Below, one piece after another: positions 60,290-64,000 of a stretch of 64,000 nucleotides of DNA. Location: NCBI RefSeq assembly GCF_001638985.1, contig NW_017265142.1:558001-622000 (forward strand), read 5' to 3'. This DNA comes from Phycomyces blakesleeanus NRRL 1555(-). Lineage: Eukaryota > Mucoromycota > Mucoromycetes > Mucorales > Phycomycetaceae. A program made the translations under genes and the position numbers. The notes beneath the pieces were generated by a model that worked only from the letters and a program-made list of their open reading frames with translations, was not told where the DNA came from and did no database searches. Position 1 is the first letter of the stretch. The number at the start of each line of letters is the position of its first letter.

Positions 60290-61311
60290 AGTCTCAGTTA
60301 TGTGACTTTGCTATACAGGGCGAAAGAAGAAAAGGAAGATGAACGCAACAAATCAGCGAAGGCCGGAGTACGTAGACTTATTGGCCAGCCTCAACAAGGC
60401 GGGGACTTGAGGTTGGCTATATATTCTCCTCTTCTGCTTGTGTCATCATTAATGCTTCCTTAGATCCCACATCGGTGGCACCTTGGTCGCATCCTCAACA
60501 CTCTTGAGACGAGTGATTGGTTCATCCTAGACATTTTGTAGGTTACGCTGTGTCACGTACACACACGTAATATTTCTTCATGAAGAAGAAGATCTGCCCT
60601 ACAAAGAGCTTTATTTTATTTTATTTTTATTCTCAGGCACTGTTCACACAATAGAGCCTGTACATGTCTTGAATATAAGACTTATATATACTCAAAATAG
60701 GATGTATTGAAGGGTTTCAGCCATGTTAATAGTGGATATATTTATTGTGGGGATCCAAGGACAAAGTTTCTTCTGAGTTTTTGAGGAAGTACAAAGAAGC
60801 ATTCTTCCGAGACGGGTAAAAGAAGATATTGGGAGGGTGCTGATCTTGCAAAATGAATATACAGTAGGCAGGATGTGAGCAAGGAAGTAAAAGTGAAGAA
60901 AATATTAAAAAAATAAATGCACAAAAAATCTCTTTGGATTATTCAAAAACTTCACACGCCAGTTAACGAATATGTATTTCAGCACACAAATTATCCTATA
61001 CCAGCCATGGCTTGGTTGGGCCCGAGTGGAGCGATCCGTCGAAAGTAGAGTCTTTTTTGGTTAATAAACAGGGGCTCCGCTCCAACCACAAGAGTTACGT
61101 TAAATGTCATTGTTTGCTCGGTAATTGAATTGTTTGTCCTATCACAGCCTGAACAAATGTGCAAAAATCATCTTCTCCAACCTCTCGCCGGAGTATGTAC
61201 CGCGAGAAGGTTTAAGCTGCCCAATACCCGGCATCTTAAGTCGCTAGTGACCATTATGAATTCTGTCCTGTGAGGGCGGACAAACCGACATTACAGTGCC
61301 CTCCTTTTATA
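60290..61311. other. divergent promoter spacer
   Basis: Lies between the divergent GATA factor and NUDIX genes. No gene seen. A CACGTAC/ACACACGT stretch occurs at about 60555-60570. The interval 61000-61300 is less AT-rich and includes a short GC-rich inverted match (GGAGCG near 61030, CGCTCC near 61079). Confidence 0.45.
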
Positions 61312-62152
61312 ATGTCAGACACACCACTCGAGATCAACACTCAGGGCACAGCTGCAAAGATCCTCAGCGAAACTGTTGCTCAAAAGAGGTACCATACTTG
61401 ATTCAAATGACGATTACTAATCATCCCTCAATTTAGATTCATCACGGTTTGGCATCGAAAGACCCAATTCAATGATGGCCGAGTGATTGATTGGGATATC
61501 GTTGGCCACAACACACCCTATCCCACGTTTGTCACTGTATTTACATTTGACACCGACACAGTACGACACTACTAATCAAGCCATAAATAATTAATTATCT
61601 AATAATAATATTCCTGAATATTAGAAAACAACATGTATTCTTAAAGAGTATGCCCAGGGTACAAATGAAATAGTAAGTTAGCCAAACTTCTTTTAAACGT
61701 ATCTCACCACATTCCGTAGAAATACACATGCGTAGCTGGCTCTTATGATATGAGGAAGCACAAAAGGTATAAGATATTTCTCCATACGATTATTTTAGGG
61801 TTTACTCTCCTATTTACCGAAATTATCTAGTCCTCTTCAGTCAGCTCAACACGAACTTTCGGAAGAGGCCAGGTTGACTGGAGGAGAATGGATCAGTCTA
61901 TTACCAGAGGACCAACCAGATGGAATCAGTGAACTCAAGTGGGGTAGAAACAGATTTGTTCCTTATCTGTGTCTGAACCCAAAAGTGGACCCTACTCCAC
62001 TTTCCCGCGATGCCGAAGAATGCATTCAGGTCTTGCCTCAAGTACTAATCAATGATATCAAATCGTTTATTATGCGTGGAGAAGTTATGCTTCCGAGTGT
62101 TCAGACTGCCTGGATGGCCCTTGAATATCTTACACAACACAACATGCTCTAA
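61312..62152 (+). CDS. NUDIX-hydrolase-fold protein with degenerate NUDIX box, 5 exons
   Basis: Exons 61312-61388, 61437-61560, 61625-61672, 61720-61766, 61831-62152 (205 aa). The chain runs FITVWHRKTQFNDGRVIDWD, FVTVFTFDTDT, KTTCILKEYAQGTNE, YTCVAGSYD, then SAQHELSEEARLTGGEW, the fold and helix of ADP-ribose/ADP-sugar pyrophosphatase-like NUDIX proteins (AxxELxEEaxLxG). Compared with the canonical GX5EX7REUXEEXGU box, the first Gly/Glu part is not conserved and REL is HEL, but the EE metal-binding pair remains. It may hydrolyse a nucleoside-diphosphate sugar or may be a catalytically weakened member. No targeting signal. It ends 55 nt from the convergent kanadaptin-like gene, so transcripts probably overlap. 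Confidence 0.82.
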
Positions 62153-62207
62153 CTGTGTTCAGTGCAGTACTGTAGGCTTTGTCAACTTGACCAACTTTAT
62201 CAACCGA

Positions 62208-63635
62208 TCAACATCCTTTCACAACAAGAAAAAAAATTAGTAATAGTTCCTTTATATTAAGCCATTCATCAAGTTCTACCTTTGTCAATTGTGTTTCTTC
62301 TCGCTTCAAAACAAACAACGGTTGTTTCTTTTCAGGTGCCTTTTCAAGATTCTTCATAAATTCATCTAAATCTTCTTCTTCTTCGCCAGTTTTGACTTGT
62401 TTGTCTAACACACCAGGGTTGGTTTATCAATACCATCTTATTGTATTAGAGAAACTTACCTTGTTCCTCGCGTTCATGTATTTTTCGGCGTACAGCAGCC
62501 AAATTCTCCTCAGTAATCTTGAGTCTTTCGACTAATTCATCATAAGTTTCTGCCTTGGCGGTTTTCTTCTTTTTACGCTCTACATCAAAGTAAGTAAAAG
62601 AAGAAGAAAGATGAAATGCAAAGAAATTATGTTTATCTACCTGTGCGGTCATAAAATGCATCATCATCATCGTCATCACCATACATAATCTCTAGTTCTT
62701 CTCTCCTTCGCTCTAGTGATATTGAAAATTGTTAAACAACAAATAAATAAACAATATATTGAAGGGTTATTAAACTTACTTGCATCCTCAAATGCCAATT
62801 TTTCGGCATCTACTGTTAACAAAGCAGCATCCCCAGAAGCAGTGCCTTCACCTTCACCATCTCCTTCTTGTTCATCATCATCATCATCTTCCTCCGCGTC
62901 CTCTCCAAAACCCCTGTATTCAATTGCAACGTTAAAAAAAAAGCTTGCAAGTTTGGATAAAAGTAAAACAAAAGAAGCTTTACCAAGATACACCATTATT
63001 ATCATCTTCACTAGTTTCTACGGGTAATTGACGACGTGCTCGGAAGCGCTCGGCAATTGCTTCTTCTCTTGCAATATCCTGTTCGCTAGATGGCTTCTCT
63101 GTCTCAAAAATGCATACTCGCGTACTTTCTCCAAATTTAAGTTGATCGCCTGTTTTGATGGGTAAATGAGTCCTTGCAGGAATACGAATTTTATTTAAGC
63201 GAGTGCCATGTGCACTTTCGAGATCATATATGAATGCATCGCCCTCTTGATTAAACTGAATAATAGCATGGTAACGCGACACAGACTAGTAATAAAAGTA
63301 AATAGCCGATTCGATAAAGTATGTAAAAATAACAGCTGTATTATTCTTACAGGATGTTCCATCGGAATCTCGCATATCGGAAGTCTTCCTAAAAGAATGA
63401 AGTAATATAAAATGTATAAATAAAATGATTATTTGCTTATTTATTTATAAACATAATTTAACCTACCAATCACTACCAAGTCTTTCTTAGGACCATCAAT
63501 CTGATCGACTTGTACACCACCTTTGAGAATCTCGAATTTGTAATCATGAGTGGCAACACCAGCCCATGAGGGTTTATCATAGATCAAAGGAGGAGGAGGA
63601 GCATGAGTAGGAGCTGGTACTGCAAATTCACCCAT
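62208..63635 (-). CDS. kanadaptin (SLC4A1AP)-like FHA-domain protein, 7 exons
   Basis: Exons (5' to 3'): 63467-63635, 63351-63388, 62984-63285, 62780-62913, 62641-62712, 62460-62579, 62208-62404 (343 aa). After a Pro-rich start (APTHAPPPPLIYDKPSWAG) comes an FHA domain: VIGRLPICEIPMEHPSVSRYH, DLESAHGTRLN and LKFGESTRV, which bind phospho-Thr. Then WGFGEDAEEDDDDDEQEG, ERRREELEIMYGDDDDDAFYDRT and a coiled-coil-like segment TYDELVERLKITEENLAAVR follow kanadaptin order. Kanadaptin is a nuclear protein linked to spliceosomal complexes. The C-terminus (LNIKELLLIFFLVVKGC) is unusually hydrophobic; a splice donor after TQLTK could instead end the exon, so the last ~20 residues are uncertain. An in-frame Met at 63683 would add 16 residues. 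Confidence 0.87.
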
Positions 63636-64000
63636 GTATATAAATTGTGAAGAAGGAAAAGGAAAGTGCTTTAAAGCCTTCAATGGACAAAAAGGTCACA
63701 AAGACCATTTCAGGGCTTATTTATTTTTTTGTACGAATCGAATTATGAAGAACTGAGTAAATTAAACAAGAGTTTATATCAATCAATTAAGAAAATCGAA
63801 CATTCATATATATATTAATTCACTTTTTCAATAAATACTTTTCTGTTGGAAATCGTTTATTATCTAACAGGCTGTGGGTATGTATATTTGTATGTGTATG
63901 TGTGTACGTGCATGTGCATATGTGTGTGTGTCTGTGTGCAGAAACCCAGACTCTTAAGATTTGAATAATAATATAGCTGATTGAAGAATTATTCCATATA
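63636..64000. other. AT-rich flank upstream of the kanadaptin-like gene
   Basis: Promoter side of the minus-strand gene. A (TG)n stretch lies at about 63880-63938. No other feature seen before the window ends. Confidence 0.5.

Noticed and set aside
61020..61085. Short GC-rich inverted match as a structured RNA
   Set aside because: Only about 6-7 bp pair over 50 nt; too weak to call.
1..64000. CRISPR arrays, bacterial operons, phage or plasmid features
   Set aside because: Spliced genes and eukaryotic families throughout; repeats are microsatellites without spacer structure.
1..64000. tRNA or rRNA genes
   Set aside because: I saw no convincing A-box/B-box or cloverleaf pattern by eye. A tRNAscan-SE and Rfam run would be decisive; only the U6-like block stood out.

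Overview
This 64 kb window looks like a nuclear contig of an early-diverging filamentous fungus. The best fit is Mucoromycota, probably Mucorales (Phycomyces/Mucor-like). The evidence is AT-rich spacers full of (TA)n, (CA)n and A/T tracts, short introns (about 50-330 nt, 66 by my count) with GT(A/G)AGT-type donors and YAG acceptors, typical fungal proteins (Gsy, AROM-type enzyme, Dnf-type flippase, Avt3/4-type transporter, Set9, AreA-type GATA factor) and a decayed Tc1/mariner element. The species call is inference; no rDNA or mitochondrial marker is present. All gene models were spliced by hand from reading frame, splice sites and family motifs, and in every model the exon lengths add up to a multiple of three.

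Layout: 1-1488 spacer; 1489-4326 (+) glycogen synthase; 4551-6158 (+) CobW-family metal GTPase; 6398-7739 (-) threonine aldolase; 7740-10420 spacer; 10421-13054 (+) SH3/EH adaptor; 13256-15582 (-) Era-type GTPase; 15583-18855 spacer; 18856-19344 (+) small acidic orphan; 19880-22780 (-) HutD/Ves-AstE/AspA fusion; 24647-29652 (+) Set9/Suv4-20 methyltransferase; 30051-30826 (-) small multi-span membrane protein; 32524-36740 (+) P4-ATPase; 36999-39348 (+) reduced AROM enzyme with only DHQ synthase and DHQ dehydratase; 40557-42721 (+) vacuolar amino-acid transporter; 43434-45554 (-) prolyl aminopeptidase; 45555-52926 gene-poor island with a U6 snRNA-like fragment and a dead Tc1/mariner; 52927-54286 (+) Dit1/PvcA-type isocyanide synthase; 54287-58523 gene-poor; 58524-60289 (-) AreA-type GATA factor; 61312-62152 (+) NUDIX-like protein; 62208-63635 (-) kanadaptin-like FHA protein.

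There are no operons; genes stand singly in both orientations. Several touch nitrogen and amino-acid metabolism (threonine aldolase, HutD-AstE fusion, AROM-type enzyme, Avt transporter, aminopeptidase, AreA-type regulator), but nothing in the sequence proves a cluster. The most unusual items are (1) a gene joining a HutD/Ves cupin to an AstE/AspA zinc deacylase, (2) an AROM-derived DHQ synthase-DHQ dehydratase with the three other AROM domains missing but active-site residues intact, (3) a solitary isocyanide synthase in a transposon-bearing AT-rich island, and (4) three GC-AG introns with the same GCAAGT donor.
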